Shown here piece after piece: positions 13,761-14,285 of a stretch of DNA of 14,285 bases (positions are counted from its first letter, which is position 1; every line of letters begins with the position of its first letter). This stretch comes from an uncultured bacterium (GTDB taxonomy: Bacteria > Patescibacteriota > Minisyncoccia > Phycocordibacterales > PALSA-1337). The stretch is from the NCBI GenBank assembly GCA_903826185.1, contig CAIKDL010000086.1:1-14285 (forward strand), written 5' to 3'. Position numbers and translations under genes: made by a program. Below the pieces are notes generated by a model, which was given only the letters and a program-made list of their open reading frames with translations, was not told the DNA's origin and did not search any database.

Positions 13761-14285
13761 TCAGACAAAATTTTCCAAAGTAACTCGTCCAGCCAAAGCG
13801 ATTCCTTTGAATTGGGTCATCGTAGTATCGGAGGTTATGCCGTTCCTGGGAATCTCATAGTGAGAAGATTTCGGCGTCACGAAACCATTTATCGTGGTGT
13901 AACCATATTTTATTCCGGTATTAGAAATGATATCCAGAACCGCGTCGTTATATCTACCTTTTGGATAAGCGAAGTGGATGCAAGTTTTATTCAAGATCTC
14001 TTCGATAAGCTTCTTCGACTGCGTTATCTCCTGCTCTATAGTGGCGTCGGACACCTGTGTTAATTTTGGATGAGTTACAGTATGCGGCTCTATGGAGACG
14101 AGTCCCGAGGACTCAAGATGTCTCAATTCTTCCTCTGACAATATTTCCAGTGGCACACCTCTGACATCACGCGACTTACCAAGATCAGAAACTGTCAAAA
14201 AAATAGTTGCCGGAAAACCATACCTCTTGAGCACAGGAAAAGCTTCGATAATATTATCGCGATAACCATCATCAAAAGTGATCGC
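13761..14285 (-). CDS. Polysaccharide deacetylase (NodB/CE4), 5' end beyond the window
   Basis: A carbohydrate esterase family 4 domain that removes N- or O-acetyl groups from glycans through a metal ion bound by Asp and two His. The frame is open to the right edge, where the first residues read AITFDDGYRDN, the family's motif 1 with its catalytic and metal-binding Asp pair. It continues YGFPATIFLTV. Motif 2 is EPHTVTHPKL (the H-x3-H metal pair) and motif 3 is HFAYPKGRYND. The 174 residues present therefore cover most of the catalytic domain, and only the N-terminal part (a possible signal or membrane segment) is missing. A GTG at 14234 is internal and should not be taken as the start. The gene heads the visible minus-strand glycan operon, 29 bp before the methyltransferase. 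The target could be the locus glycan or peptidoglycan. Confidence 0.92.
   Translation of the reverse strand, partial: AITFDDGYRDNIIEAFPVLKRYGFPATIFLTVSDLGKSRDVRGVPLEILSEEELRHLESSGLVSIEPHTVTHPKLTQVSDATIEQEITQSKKLIEEILNKTCIHFAYPKGRYNDAVLDIISNTGIKYGYTTINGFVTPKSSHYEIPRNGITSDTTMTQFKGIALAGRVTLENFV

Noticed and set aside
1..14285. CRISPR arrays, tRNA or rRNA genes, prophage modules
   Set aside because: Scanned for regular spaced repeats, cloverleaf-like ends and phage structural genes and saw none.

Overview
This window looks like a chromosomal segment from a member of the Candidatus Patescibacteria (CPR), probably a Parcubacteria-type lineage. That is an inference from gene content and style. Genes are tightly packed with A-rich, Shine-Dalgarno-poor leaders. 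SecA carries a long insertion in its first nucleotide-binding domain plus a C-terminal SEC-C zinc motif, and a 49-residue CxxC/CxxC zinc-ribbon gene overlaps the end of secA. Surface-glycan genes are numerous. No rRNA, tRNA or CRISPR array is visible.

Region 1 (1-1260) is the odd part. At the left edge, a minus-strand reading frame that resembles the start of a transposase/helix-turn-helix protein leaves the window. It is separated by a 30-bp near-palindrome from a plus-strand PurC-PurE fusion that has lost the N-terminal part of its PurC (SAICAR synthetase) domain. The simplest reading is that a mobile element interrupted the purine gene. This gene is visibly richer in G+C than the glycan genes and ends at a clear intrinsic terminator.

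Region 2 (1271-5960, all minus strand) is housekeeping: murB (FAD-dependent cell-wall precursor reductase), then secA (protein export motor), then the zinc-ribbon microprotein, then an HD-domain phosphohydrolase. A likely promoter and a structured leader lie upstream of murB. secA, the microprotein and the HD gene overlap or nearly touch and probably share a transcript.

Region 3 (5940-14285) is a cell-surface polysaccharide locus. A minus-strand operon reads from the right edge leftward: polysaccharide deacetylase (5' end outside the window), SAM methyltransferase, APH-like small-molecule kinase, GT4 glycosyltransferase, FkbM-type methyltransferase. It meets a plus-strand Wzx-like flippase head-on with an 18-bp overlap. 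The flippase is divergent from a large O-antigen ligase/polymerase-like membrane protein with a C-terminal TPR region. Together these could build, methylate, phosphorylate and deacetylate a lipid-linked glycan, flip it across the membrane, and polymerise it or transfer it to an acceptor. The adjacent methyltransferase-kinase pair has the same order as the two domains of the O-antigen chain-capping protein WbdD. That is the most interesting functional hypothesis here, although the locus looks flippase-dependent rather than ABC-transporter-dependent.
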